A stretch of 64,000 nucleotides of DNA, taken from NCBI RefSeq assembly GCF_003076455.1, contig NZ_CP020918.1:1860001-1924000 (forward strand), read 5' to 3'. The notes under the pieces were generated by a model that worked only from the letters and a program-made list of their open reading frames with translations, searched no databases and was not told the origin of the DNA. The translations under genes were made by a program, and so were the position numbers. Origin of the DNA: Flavobacterium faecale (GTDB lineage Bacteria > Bacteroidota > Bacteroidia > Flavobacteriales > Flavobacteriaceae). Positions 15,900-24,706 of the stretch are shown here, in pieces; the first letter of the stretch is position 1, and each line of letters starts with the position of its first letter.

Positions 15900-17804
15900 A
15901 TGAAATTTATATTCCAATTATTTTTTCTGTTAATCCTCTCGCAATGCAGTTATTCGCAAACAAAAGAACAAAAATCAGAGGCTGAAAAAACGGAAGTAAA
16001 AGAAGTATTGGTTGCTAAGCAAGTCGATTCGGCTAATGCTGTGGTATTGAATGCGTACAATAAAAAACTTGAGGAGTTAGAAGTGCAACGTCTCAGAGAT
16101 TCGGTACAGCAATCCAAACTTCAATCGAAATTAGAAAAACTTAGTACGACCGACAATATTCAAAAAGATAAACTGCTCAAACAACTCCAGGAGTTTGCAG
16201 ACAAGGACAAAGAACGTTTGGAGTTCAAAAAACGTCAGATTGATTCACTACGCACCACTGCAAAATCATATCCTGTGATGGGATTTTTTAATGACACATT
16301 ATTTGCAATCTACAATCGACTAGGAAGTTTTTCGGTCAAAGATAGAGCAGAGGCCATTAGCAATCGTATTCAGAAATTAGCTGATATCTACCAATTCAAA
16401 AAAGAAGATATCCAGATTTCAGCTTCCGAGAGTACCGTGGATCTAATGGTAGGAGAAAGTATTTTGACTAGTATTTCAGAAAATGATGCGATTTGGAACA
16501 ATACAACCAAAGAGGAATTGGCCAAAAAATACAAAAGTACAATTGAGAATGCCGTTATAAAATATCAAGAAGAAACCAGTACAGAAACCTTAAGTAAAGA
16601 GATAGGTCTGGCACTGCTAGTACTCCTTGTTGTAGGTATCATTATCTTTTTTATTCGAAAAGGATTTCGAAAATTAAACCAAAAAATCAGTGAGCAAGAA
16701 GGAAAATTGCTCAAAGGAATTACGATTAAAAATTACACCTTATTTGATACTAGTAGACAAGTCAACGTTTTTACATCGATTAGTAATGTTTTAAAATGGG
16801 TATTGACCATTCTTACAATCTATTTATCGCTACCTATTTTGTTTGGAATTTTTCCTTGGACCAAACATTTTACAGACACGCTTATTGAGTACATAAAAAG
16901 TCCAGCCCTGAAAATTGTACATGGCGTTTGGGACTATCTGCCCAATCTGGTAACTATAATCGTAATCGTGATCTTTTTTAGGTATGTGTTACGATTGGTT
17001 TATTTCTTAAAAACAGAAGTAGAAAACGGAAAATTGCAACTCTCAGGCTTTTATCCCGACTGGGCCAATCCTACGTATCAAATCATAAAAGTGATCTTGT
17101 ATGCCTTTATGGGCATTGTTATTTTTCCGTATTTACCAGGTAGTGATTCACCAATTTTTCAAGGAGTTTCGGTATTTTTAGGAGTCTTGTTTACCTTTGG
17201 GTCTTCGGGTTCGTTGTCCAATGTGGTAGCGGGTTTGGTGCTTACCTATATGCGCTTGTTTACCATAGGCGACCGTGTAAAAATTGGTGAGGTCGTGGGT
17301 GATGTGATCGAAAAATCAATGTTGGTAACGAGAGTTCGAACAACCAAAAACGAAATTATTTCGATTCCGAATTCAACCGTCATGAACAGTCATACCATCA
17401 ATTACAGTAGTGATGCTCCAAAAAACGGACTTATTCTACATACCACCGTTACTATTGGCTATGATGTACCATGGAAAAAAGTCCATCAAAGTTTAATCGA
17501 TGCCGCCAATCGTACCGAATTGTTGCAAGATACACCAGCACCGTTTGTGTTGCAAACAAGCTTAGACGATTTTTATGTATCTTACCAAATCAATGCTTAT
17601 ACCAAAGAGGTGAGTAAGCAAGCATTGATTTATTCAAATTTGCATGCCAATATTCAGGATTGCTGTAATGAAAACGGAATCGAAATCTTGTCGCCACATT
17701 ACCGTGCTGCTAGAGATGGTAGCCAAACTACGATTCCCGAAGACTATTTAGATTCAAATTATAAAGCACCAAAATTTAACGTTTCAATTTCAAAAGAAGA
17801 TTAG
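15900..17804 (+). CDS. MscS-family mechanosensitive channel with long periplasmic coiled coil
   Basis: A 634-residue membrane protein. A signal peptide is at 1-20 (ends CSYSQ). A Glu/Lys-rich coiled-coil region with EEL/QRLRDSVQQSK patterns runs to about 120. A further periplasmic domain follows to about 235. Transmembrane helices are at about 238-258, 296-320, 350-372 and 395-415. The MscS pore helix and beta domain (about 430-530) carry VLFTFGSSGSLSNVVAG, IGDRVKIGEVVGDVIE and IPNSTVMNSHTINYS. It should release solutes on hypo-osmotic shock. A second MscS gene starts 2 bases after its stop codon, so the two are co-expressed. It is larger than the ~290-residue MscS and closer to MscK/YbdG-like forms. 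Confidence 0.88.
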   Translation: MKFIFQLFFLLILSQCSYSQTKEQKSEAEKTEVKEVLVAKQVDSANAVVLNAYNKKLEELEVQRLRDSVQQSKLQSKLEKLSTTDNIQKDKLLKQLQEFADKDKERLEFKKRQIDSLRTTAKSYPVMGFFNDTLFAIYNRLGSFSVKDRAEAISNRIQKLADIYQFKKEDIQISASESTVDLMVGESILTSISENDAIWNNTTKEELAKKYKSTIENAVIKYQEETSTETLSKEIGLALLVLLVVGIIIFFIRKGFRKLNQKISEQEGKLLKGITIKNYTLFDTSRQVNVFTSISNVLKWVLTILTIYLSLPILFGIFPWTKHFTDTLIEYIKSPALKIVHGVWDYLPNLVTIIVIVIFFRYVLRLVYFLKTEVENGKLQLSGFYPDWANPTYQIIKVILYAFMGIVIFPYLPGSDSPIFQGVSVFLGVLFTFGSSGSLSNVVAGLVLTYMRLFTIGDRVKIGEVVGDVIEKSMLVTRVRTTKNEIISIPNSTVMNSHTINYSSDAPKNGLILHTTVTIGYDVPWKKVHQSLIDAANRTELLQDTPAPFVLQTSLDDFYVSYQINAYTKEVSKQALIYSNLHANIQDCCNENGIEILSPHYRAARDGSQTTIPEDYLDSNYKAPKFNVSISKED

Positions 17805-17806
17805 AT

Positions 17807-18706
17807 ATGGACGACACAATACAAAAATATTTATATGATCCAACCATTGGAAAAGTGTCTACGATCGTAATTGGGATAGCCGTGATTTGGTTGTTGATTA
17901 GAGTGATTCAGCGCAACTTATTGTCCAAAATCCAAGGTAATGACAATCATTACCGCGCTAAGAAATTCAGTAACTATACGGGTTATTTTTTGACTATCGT
18001 CTTGATAACTATAGTATTTAGTGATAAGTTGGGTGGTTTTACGGTGGCATTGGGTGTTGCAGGAGCCGGAATTGCATTTGCGCTTCAAGAAGTAATAGCT
18101 TCTTTTGCGGGATGGTTGGCCATTATGTTTGGTGATTTTTACAAAACGGGTGATCGCGTTCAGTTGGGCGGAATCAAAGGTGATGTAATGGATATTGGTG
18201 TGCTTCGTACTACCATCATGGAGACTGGTCAATGGGTAGATGGAGACTTGTACAACGGACGAATTGTGTTAATTGCCAATAGTTATGTATTCAAAGAACC
18301 TGTTTTTAATTATTCAGGGGATTTTCCTTTTTTGTGGGATGAGATTAAGATTCCGGTTTCGTATGGTAGTGACTACGATCTGGCGCGCAAATTGCTTTTA
18401 GAAATTGGAGCAAAAGTCGCAGGCGATTTAACCCAACAATCCAAAGAAAAATGGGCACAACTGCAAAATAAGTTTAGATTAGAAGACGCACAAACAGACC
18501 CTATGGTTTCGCTTATTGCAAATGATAATTGGGTTGAATTTACGCTGCGCTATGTAGTGAGCTACAAAAAAAGACGAGCGACCAAAACCGAATTGTTTAC
18601 CCACATCCTAAAAGCGTTTGAAGGTAGTAATGGAGCGATAAAGTTTGCATCGGCAACATTTCAGTTGGTTGAAGCGCCAGATTTTAATGTGAACATTAAG
18701 AAGTAA
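17807..18706 (+). CDS. Small MscS-family mechanosensitive channel
   Basis: A 299-residue protein, close to E. coli MscS in length. Transmembrane helices are at about 15-33, 58-76 and 80-110. The third is the Gly/Ala-rich pore helix LGVAGAGIAFALQEVIASF. The cytoplasmic beta domain follows, with TGDRVQLGGIKGDVMDIG, then a segment at about 145-165 (GDLYNGRIVLIANSYVF) that matches the position of the usual pore-lining strand, and a C-terminal alpha/beta part. It is translationally close to the preceding larger channel (2-base gap). Two channels of different size in one operon may give a graded response to membrane tension; that is inference. Confidence 0.88.
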   Translation: MDDTIQKYLYDPTIGKVSTIVIGIAVIWLLIRVIQRNLLSKIQGNDNHYRAKKFSNYTGYFLTIVLITIVFSDKLGGFTVALGVAGAGIAFALQEVIASFAGWLAIMFGDFYKTGDRVQLGGIKGDVMDIGVLRTTIMETGQWVDGDLYNGRIVLIANSYVFKEPVFNYSGDFPFLWDEIKIPVSYGSDYDLARKLLLEIGAKVAGDLTQQSKEKWAQLQNKFRLEDAQTDPMVSLIANDNWVEFTLRYVVSYKKRRATKTELFTHILKAFEGSNGAIKFASATFQLVEAPDFNVNIKK

Positions 18707-18800
18707 TAGCGTATTTTTTTGTTCGAAAATACATTAGAATTAAAGAATTGTATTTGAGTTTTTTATGAATAATACTTTTCATAATTAGGATTCAAATGCC

Positions 18801-18808
18801 TAAATTTG
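18801..18808 (+). promoter_or_regulatory. -7 element of ffh, decides the start
   Basis: TAAATTTG matches TAnnTTTG and lies 23 bases before the ATG at 18832. An in-frame ATG at 18796 would be upstream of this promoter box, so the downstream start is preferred. Confidence 0.5.
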
Positions 18809-18831
18809 CACCTCATAAAAAGATAAAAATT

Positions 18832-20193
18832 ATGTTTGATAATTTAAGCGATAAACTAGACAAAGCCTTTCATATATTAAAGGGACACGGAAAAATCACC
18901 GAAGTAAACGTTGCCGATACGTTGAAAGAAGTACGTCGTGCGTTATTGGATGCCGATGTTAACTTCAAGATTGCAAAAGATTTTACGGCTAGAGTAAAAG
19001 AAAAAGCAATTGGTCAAGACGTGTTAACTACTTTACAGCCAGGTCAGTTGTTGGTTAAGTTGGTTAAAGATGAATTGACAGAATTGATGGGTGGTGATGT
19101 TGCTGGAGTTAATCTTTCGGGAGCGCCAACGGTGATCTTAATGTCAGGTTTGCAAGGTTCTGGTAAGACCACTTTCTCTGGAAAATTGGCAAATTATCTA
19201 CAAACAAAAAAGAATAAAAAACCACTTTTGGTGGCTTGTGATATATATCGTCCAGCAGCGATTCAGCAGTTGTATGTAGTAGGAGATTCTATTGGTGTTG
19301 AGGTTTACTCTGAGCCAGAAAATAAAAATCCAGTTGAAATTGCACAAAATGCAATCAAACACGCAAAAGCCAATGGATTTAATGTGGTGATTGTCGATAC
19401 GGCCGGTCGTTTGGCGGTAGACAAAGAAATGATGGACGAGATTGCACGTGTACACAAAGCAATCGAGCCACAAGAAACCTTGTTTGTTGTTGATTCGATG
19501 ACTGGACAAGATGCTGTGAACACTGCAAAAGCTTTCAACGATATTTTGAATTTTGATGGGGTTATCTTAACCAAATTAGATGGAGATACTCGTGGAGGAG
19601 CAGCACTTTCGATCAAAACTGTTGTTAATAAACCAATCAAATTTGTAGGTACGGGTGAGAAAATGGATGCTATTGATGTATTCTATCCTATTCGTATGGC
19701 AGAGCGTATCCTTGGAATGGGAGATGTTGTGTCGTTGGTAGAAAGAGCGCAAGAACAATTTGACGAAGAAGAAGCTAGAAAATTACAGAAGAAAATCGCT
19801 AAAAACGAATTTGGTTTTGATGATTTCTTGACTCAAATTCAGCAAGTGAAAAAAATGGGTAACATGAAAGACTTAGTCGGAATGATACCTGGAGCTTCCA
19901 AAGCAATGAAAGATGTAGAGATTGAAGACGATGCCTTCAAACATATTGAAGCGATTATTCACTCCATGACACCATTAGAAAGAAAAAAACCTGCGACGAT
20001 TGACGTTAAAAGAAAAGCAAGAATTGCAAAAGGTTCGGGAACCAAAATCGAGCAAGTGAATCAATTGATGAAACAGTTTGACCAAATGAGCAAAATGATG
20101 AAGATGATGCAAGGTCCTGGTGGAAAAAATCTAATGAAAATGATGGGTGGTATGAAAGGCGGAATGCCCGGAGGTATGCCTGGAATGAGATAA
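18832..20193 (+). CDS. ffh: Signal recognition particle protein Ffh
   Basis: A 453-residue SRP54 GTPase. The N domain is about 1-85. The G domain has GLQGSGKTTF (P-loop), DTAGRLA and TKLDGDTRGG. The C-terminal M domain is methionine-rich (QMSKMMKMMQGPGG ... KMMGGMKGGMPGGMPGMR) and binds SRP RNA and signal peptides. It targets nascent membrane proteins to FtsY and the Sec translocon. The start MFDNLSDKLDKAF at 18832 is chosen over an ATG 12 codons upstream because it matches the family's N-terminus and a -7 element lies between. No SRP RNA gene was found in the window. Confidence 0.96.
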   Translation: MFDNLSDKLDKAFHILKGHGKITEVNVADTLKEVRRALLDADVNFKIAKDFTARVKEKAIGQDVLTTLQPGQLLVKLVKDELTELMGGDVAGVNLSGAPTVILMSGLQGSGKTTFSGKLANYLQTKKNKKPLLVACDIYRPAAIQQLYVVGDSIGVEVYSEPENKNPVEIAQNAIKHAKANGFNVVIVDTAGRLAVDKEMMDEIARVHKAIEPQETLFVVDSMTGQDAVNTAKAFNDILNFDGVILTKLDGDTRGGAALSIKTVVNKPIKFVGTGEKMDAIDVFYPIRMAERILGMGDVVSLVERAQEQFDEEEARKLQKKIAKNEFGFDDFLTQIQQVKKMGNMKDLVGMIPGASKAMKDVEIEDDAFKHIEAIIHSMTPLERKKPATIDVKRKARIAKGSGTKIEQVNQLMKQFDQMSKMMKMMQGPGGKNLMKMMGGMKGGMPGGMPGMR

Positions 20194-20304
20194 GAAAAAG
20201 TATTCAGTATTCAGAGATTGAGTTTTCAGTTTTGAAATATAGTAAAATAGTAAACAATTAATGGTGCCGAAAGCTAATCGCTAAACGCCAAAAGCCAAAA
20301 GAAG
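20194..20304. other. Spacer with common flavobacterial filler motifs
   Basis: The ffh-folD spacer contains short phrases such as TTCAGTATTCAGAGATTGAG and GCTAATCGCTAAACGCC that look like degenerate intergenic filler. No terminator or promoter is clear, so folD may be read through from ffh. Confidence 0.35.
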
Positions 20305-21192
20305 ATGCAAATTTTAGACGGGAAAAAAACATCAGAAGATATTAAGAAAGAAATCGCTGTTGAAGTTCAAGAAATCAAAGCAAACGGTGGAAAAGTGCCT
20401 CATTTGGCTGCAGTAATTGTAGGGACAAATGGAGCAAGTTTGACATATGTAGGTAGTAAAGTGCGTTCATGTGAGCAAATAGGTTTTGAATCGACTTTGG
20501 TGAGTTTGCCAGAAGATATTACCGAAGAAGCTTTGCTGGCTAAAATTAATGAATTGAATACAGATGATAATCTTGATGGTTTCATTGTACAATTACCGTT
20601 ACCAAAACACATTGACGAAGAAAAAATTCTGCTAGCGATCAATCCAGAAAAAGATGTTGATGGTTTTCATCCAACGAACTTTGGTAGAATGGCACTAGAA
20701 ATGGAAACATTTTTACCAGCGACTCCTTACGGAATCATGGAATTGCTAGAACGTTACAAAGTTGAAACTTCAGGAAAGCATACTGTTGTAATTGGACGTA
20801 GTCATATTGTAGGTCGCCCAATGAGTATTTTGTTGAGTCGCAAAGGATATCCTGGAGATTCAACGGTAACTTTGGTACACAGTAGAACCAAAAACATTGA
20901 GGAATTTACCAAAATGGCTGATATTATAGTTACTGCATTAGGGGTGCCTGAATTTTTGAAAGGAGATATGGTCAAAGATGGTGTGGTTATTATTGATGTG
21001 GGAATTACTCGTGTTGATGATGCTTCAAATCCAAAAGGATATGTAATTAAAGGAGATGTAGATTTTGCTTCGGTTAGTCCAAAATCGTCCTTTATTACGC
21101 CAGTGCCTGGTGGAGTAGGACCGATGACGATTGCCATGCTGCTTAAAAACACGCTTCTAGCTCGAAAAATTAGAGCAAGAAATAATCAATAA
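20305..21192 (+). CDS. folD: Bifunctional methylene-THF dehydrogenase/methenyl-THF cyclohydrolase
   Basis: A 295-residue FolD of typical length. The N-terminal catalytic part has [16 protein letters not shown] with the conserved Tyr and Lys, [14 protein letters not shown], and the [14 protein letters not shown] signature at about 114-127. The NAD(P)-binding part has [15 protein letters not shown] and the C-terminal signature [15 protein letters not shown]. It interconverts 5,10-methylene-THF and 10-formyl-THF in the cytoplasm for purine and formyl-Met-tRNA synthesis. It lies 111 bases after ffh and is closed by a terminator. Confidence 0.97.
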   Translation: MQILDGKKTSEDIKKEIAVEVQEIKANGGKVPHLAAVIVGTNGASLTYVGSKVRSCEQIGFESTLVSLPEDITEEALLAKINELNTDDNLDGFIVQLPLPKHIDEEKILLAINPEKDVDGFHPTNFGRMALEMETFLPATPYGIMELLERYKVETSGKHTVVIGRSHIVGRPMSILLSRKGYPGDSTVTLVHSRTKNIEEFTKMADIIVTALGVPEFLKGDMVKDGVVIIDVGITRVDDASNPKGYVIKGDVDFASVSPKSSFITPVPGGVGPMTIAMLLKNTLLARKIRARNNQ

Positions 21193-21202
21193 ATTTAAAG
21201 AA

Positions 21203-21228
21203 AACCTGCTTTTTAAGTAGGTTTTTTT
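21203..21228 (+). terminator. Rho-independent terminator of folD
   Basis: AACCTGCTT and AAGTAGGTT pair (one G-U) around a short loop and are followed by T7. Confidence 0.8.
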
Positions 21229-21270
21229 ATGTCTTTGCTTTTTTTATGTCTTTTTTTAGTAAAGTAAATA

Positions 21271-21341
21271 CTATTTTAGAATATAAATAATTTTATATTT
21301 GGGAATGAAATAGATACCGATTAAGCGCTATTTTAAAATAG
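21271..21341 (+). promoter_or_regulatory. -7 element flanked by two similar palindromic sites
   Basis: TATATTTG at 21294-21301 is an exact -7 element. A perfect 14-bp palindrome, CTATTTTAAAATAG (21328-21341), lies downstream, and a near copy, CTATTTTAGAATAT (21271-21284), lies upstream. Sites on both sides of the promoter suggest a dimeric regulator, which is not identified. Confidence 0.4.
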
Positions 21342-21364
21342 TAACTTTTAAACCCTTAATAAAA

Positions 21365-21814
21365 ATGCAAGCAGCAGTAGTAACATCCAATCCTCCAGGT
21401 ATTGAATTAAGTAATGTAAAAGTAAAATTAAGTGGTCAAATTTCATTTTCAGAACCACGTTCCAAAACGCCTTTGCCAGCTTTAATAGAAGCTTGTAATA
21501 ATCCGGACCATTCTGAAATATGCGTTAGTGCAGTAGTTTTTATTGATGCCGCACAACCAGCGCCATCTATTTCAGTAAATCAATTGTATGTGATTAGCAG
21601 TGTAGGAACACCGCAATTGCAGTTTTTTATCAGTTATGATTTGCCAGAAACAGAAGCGAGTAATTTTCAAGCCTATGAGGTTGATTTTGAAGCGCTTACT
21701 GAGGCGCTTCCTGTAGGAGTGTCAATAGATATGTTTCATACTATAGAAACTTTTTTATCGGATACAGATCCCGTAGCTTCGAGAGGTACAGTTGCAAATG
21801 TAAATCAACCATAA
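21365..21814 (+). CDS. Hypothetical protein upstream of histidine kinase
   Basis: A 149-residue protein that I do not recognise. It has no signal peptide or membrane segment. The composition is low in Lys/Arg and rich in Val, Ser, Pro and acidic residues, with two Cys close together (EACNNPDHSEIC). The sequence looks beta-rich (VKVKLSGQISF, ICVSAVVFID, LQFFISYDL). It ends 15 bases before a TPR histidine kinase gene, so the two are probably one transcript. It may be a cytoplasmic or non-classically exported partner of the kinase; that is a guess from position only. Confidence 0.55.
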   Translation: MQAAVVTSNPPGIELSNVKVKLSGQISFSEPRSKTPLPALIEACNNPDHSEICVSAVVFIDAAQPAPSISVNQLYVISSVGTPQLQFFISYDLPETEASNFQAYEVDFEALTEALPVGVSIDMFHTIETFLSDTDPVASRGTVANVNQP

Positions 21815-21829
21815 TAAATTATTTTTTTA

Positions 21830-23557
21830 ATGATTAAAAAAATCTTTTTTTGTTTTTATTTAGTACCAATCATTTTATTTTCTCAGGAAAAATCTACGGA
21901 TTATTTGGTGGGAAAGGAAATGCAGAAAATAATGAAAACCTGTCCAAAAGAAAAAGACTTTATAAAATCCCATTCTTTTTTTACGAAAAAGGAGTGGGAT
22001 TCTACTTTGTATTACACAGCCCGGCATTTGGCACAGTCTAAAAATATTGAGTTGAATACGTATTCTCATTTTATGAGAGGAACTGCTTTCTATCAAAAAA
22101 AAATTTTTAAACAAGCGCAATCAGAGTTTCTTGCGATTTCTTCTCATTTTCTTTTTGCTTCTGTTGTACAATACAAAATTGGAACATCTTTAATTCAGCA
22201 AGAAAAATACAAAGAAGCTATTCCTGTTTTTATGGCTGTTCAAAAAGATAGTACTAATCTTTATTATTCTTATTTAGGTAAAGAATTATTGAATAATTTG
22301 GGTGTTTGTTATTTGCTTTTGAAACAATTGGATAAAGCAGAAGGTTACTTACTTAAATACCAAGAACTAGAAGAAAAAAGCAAAGATACGCTCAAATTGA
22401 TTAATTTATATAATAATTTGGGAACTTTGTATTATGAGCAATATAAGGATAATCAAGCCATACCGTATTTTGAAAAAGGGTATCAGTTAGCTCAACATGT
22501 CAAATCATTTAGTACCAAGAAAGACGCTGCTTTGAACATGTCGGTTGTAGAGGAAAATCGCAATCGATTATTGAAAGCCATAGTTTATCGAAAGGAATAT
22601 GATCAATGGAAAGATTCACTCAACGACCAAAATAAAGTGTGGGCAGTTGCCAAACTAGAGAAAAAATTTGCAGTCAAACAAAAACAAAAAGAAGTTGATT
22701 TATTATCGGCTGAGAATAAAACGCGTTTAGCAGAGCGTAGCGGGTTACTTTCGTCTTTACTTTTAATGACATTACTATTGGCTGGTGCGGGGTATTTTTA
22801 CCGTCAAAAAACAAAACAAAATAAAATTATATCGGCACAAAAAGCCATTTTGGATGATTTGAATGCTACAAAGGATAAACTTTTTTCAATTGTAAGTCAT
22901 GATTTGCGGTCATCTGTTAATGCTTTGAAAAGTAGTAATTCCAAACTTCAAAAAAACCTTTCCACTCAGGATTATTCGGCCTTAAATAATCAATTAGAAA
23001 CTAATAGTGCTATTGCTAATGGGGCTTATAATTTATTGGATAATTTGTTAAACTGGGCGCTGCTTCAAACGCAGCAGTCGTTTTTTTATCAGGAGTCGGC
23101 GCACTTACTGTCATTGGTTAAACACGTAGCTCACAATTACGAACCCATTATGAAGAATAAAGGGATTGTTTTTGAAAATGAAGTTAATACTTCTATTTAT
23201 GCTTTCGTTGATAGTGATTCATTCAAAATAATACTACGGAATTTAGTAGATAATGCTATTAAATTTACACCTGAAAACGGAACTATAAGAGTATATTCAC
23301 TTCCTGGTAAAACAGATTTTGTTACGCTTGTAGTGGAAGACTCAGGAACAGGAATGCCAGAAGAAAAACGATTAGAATTACTGCGACCAACTGTCTTACT
23401 TTCGAAAAAAGGAAAAGAAGAAGGTGTAGGAACAGGTTTGGGGATGCAATTATGCAAAAGTTTAATAGAACGTAATGGTGGGGAGTTTGCCATAGAATCT
23501 GAGGTTGGAGTTGGTACAAGAATTTTGGTATCCTTGTTAATTTCTCATGATGTTTAG
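21830..23557 (+). CDS. TPR-containing sensor histidine kinase
   Basis: A 575-residue kinase. A signal peptide is at about 1-18. Periplasmic TPR repeats run from about 60 to 260 (for example YLGKELLNNLGVCYLLLKQL, TLYYEQYKDNQAIPYFEKGY). A coiled-coil stretch leads to one membrane helix at about 305-323 (GLLSSLLLMTLLLAGAGYFY). The HisKA domain has phospho-acceptor His357 in IVSHDLRS. The HATPase domain has the N box LRNLVDNAIKF, the G1 box EDSGTGMP and the G2 box GVGTGLGMQL. It autophosphorylates on an unknown periplasmic signal. Its likely partner is the LytTR regulator 180 bases downstream. Confidence 0.92.
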   Translation: MIKKIFFCFYLVPIILFSQEKSTDYLVGKEMQKIMKTCPKEKDFIKSHSFFTKKEWDSTLYYTARHLAQSKNIELNTYSHFMRGTAFYQKKIFKQAQSEFLAISSHFLFASVVQYKIGTSLIQQEKYKEAIPVFMAVQKDSTNLYYSYLGKELLNNLGVCYLLLKQLDKAEGYLLKYQELEEKSKDTLKLINLYNNLGTLYYEQYKDNQAIPYFEKGYQLAQHVKSFSTKKDAALNMSVVEENRNRLLKAIVYRKEYDQWKDSLNDQNKVWAVAKLEKKFAVKQKQKEVDLLSAENKTRLAERSGLLSSLLLMTLLLAGAGYFYRQKTKQNKIISAQKAILDDLNATKDKLFSIVSHDLRSSVNALKSSNSKLQKNLSTQDYSALNNQLETNSAIANGAYNLLDNLLNWALLQTQQSFFYQESAHLLSLVKHVAHNYEPIMKNKGIVFENEVNTSIYAFVDSDSFKIILRNLVDNAIKFTPENGTIRVYSLPGKTDFVTLVVEDSGTGMPEEKRLELLRPTVLLSKKGKEEGVGTGLGMQLCKSLIERNGGEFAIESEVGVGTRILVSLLISHDV

Positions 23558-23661
23558 TGTAATTACGTTCTCATAGATCTGTAAAATCTTAGCTTTTTAA
23601 AAATACAACTATTATTTTCATGGTTATCTAAGGACTATAAAGGCCGAAAATGGCTGGGATA

Positions 23662-23693
23662 TTGGTAGTTCGTAGAAAGTTTGTTTATATTTG
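23662..23693 (+). promoter_or_regulatory. Canonical promoter of the LytTR regulator gene
   Basis: TTG (23662-23664), 21 bases, then TATATTTG (23686-23693): the classic Bacteroidota -33/-7 pair. It lies downstream of the in-frame ATG at 23650, so translation must start at 23737. Confidence 0.7.
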
Positions 23694-23736
23694 TGTTCTT
23701 AGATTTTTCCAATACATCTTAAATAAAAGCCACACT

Positions 23737-24483
23737 ATGAATTCAATAAACGTTTTGATTATTGAGGATACTCCAGCAGAAAGCGATGCGTTAATCGAGG
23801 TTTTAACCGAGAATAATTATAGTATAGTAGGGGTGGCACGCACCAATGCCGAAGCGTTACAGCTTTTTTACAACAATCCGGTTGATATAGTTGTTATTGA
23901 TGTATTTTTAAACGGAAGTCCAGACGGTATTAGCTTTGCCGAAACAATAAATGCAGTACCAAACGCATCAAAACCATTTGTTTTTTTAACAAGTTCGAAA
24001 GACCGTCAAATATTTGAACGAGCAAAACTCACACAGCCTTTTAGTTTTTTGATGAAGCCTTTCAATGAACTTGAAATTCTATATGCTTTGGAAATGGCTG
24101 TCGAAAAATTTTACAAACAACCCAATGTCTTTTTGAGTGATGATCAAGATACTGTAATTGGACAAGATTATTTGTTTATAAAGAAAAATAAGGCACTGAA
24201 GAAAGTTTTACTAGCTGATATAATCTATGTTGAGGTCGAAGATCGCTATTGTAAAATAGTGACAACTGCTGAGAAGTTCTTGATTTTGATGTCTCTAAGC
24301 AAAATAATGGAATTATTGAACCCCAAAACCTTTTGCAGAACGCACAGAAATTTCTTGATCAATATTGAGAAAATTATCGAAATTGTGCCACAAGACAATC
24401 AAATCTGGCTTGAAAACAATCATAGTGTGATCTTGAGTGATAAATACAAAGACTTTTCAAATCAGTTTAAGATTTTGAAATAA
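23737..24483 (+). CDS. LytTR-family response regulator
   Basis: A 248-residue regulator. The receiver domain (1-about 125) has acidic pocket residues in IIEDT, phospho-acceptor Asp55 (VVIDVF), the Thr/Ser switch in FLTSSKD, and Lys in MKPF. The DNA-binding LytTR domain (about 145-248) has FIKKNKALKKVLLADIIYVE, RYCKIVT and FCRTHRNFLINIEKI. The start MNSINVLIIEDTP is chosen because a promoter lies between it and an upstream in-frame ATG. It probably receives phosphate from the TPR kinase just upstream and binds direct-repeat targets. The targets are not identified. Confidence 0.92.
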   Translation: MNSINVLIIEDTPAESDALIEVLTENNYSIVGVARTNAEALQLFYNNPVDIVVIDVFLNGSPDGISFAETINAVPNASKPFVFLTSSKDRQIFERAKLTQPFSFLMKPFNELEILYALEMAVEKFYKQPNVFLSDDQDTVIGQDYLFIKKNKALKKVLLADIIYVEVEDRYCKIVTTAEKFLILMSLSKIMELLNPKTFCRTHRNFLINIEKIIEIVPQDNQIWLENNHSVILSDKYKDFSNQFKILK

Positions 24484-24696
24484 GATGCTTATTTGATACT
24501 GCATTTGAGTTTTGTTGTAAACCTTCTATTTTAGTATAAGTTTCCGTTAAATAAATAGTACTGCCTCTTTTCTTTTTCTAATAATGAATACTTTTGTAGT
24601 TGGCTAAAAACTACAAATAGAATGCAACTTTATTATTGGCAAATTTTGATTTAAAGCGATATTTGATGCAATTTCAAGAAGCTATAACATATTATA

Positions 24697-24704
24697 TAAT
24701 TTTG
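24697..24704 (+). promoter_or_regulatory. Possible -7 element right at the corA start
   Basis: TAATTTTG matches TAnnTTTG but ends only 2 bases before the ATG at 24707. If used, the mRNA would be leaderless. It may be chance. Confidence 0.3.
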
Positions 24705-24706
24705 AA

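Noticed and set aside
23650..23736. 29 extra residues at the start of the LytTR regulator
   Set aside because: A canonical promoter lies inside this stretch and the receiver domain begins right after the ATG at 23737.
24592..24618. Hairpin TTTGTAGTT/AACTACAAA after the LytTR gene as a terminator
   Set aside because: No T run follows the stem, so it is not listed as a terminator.
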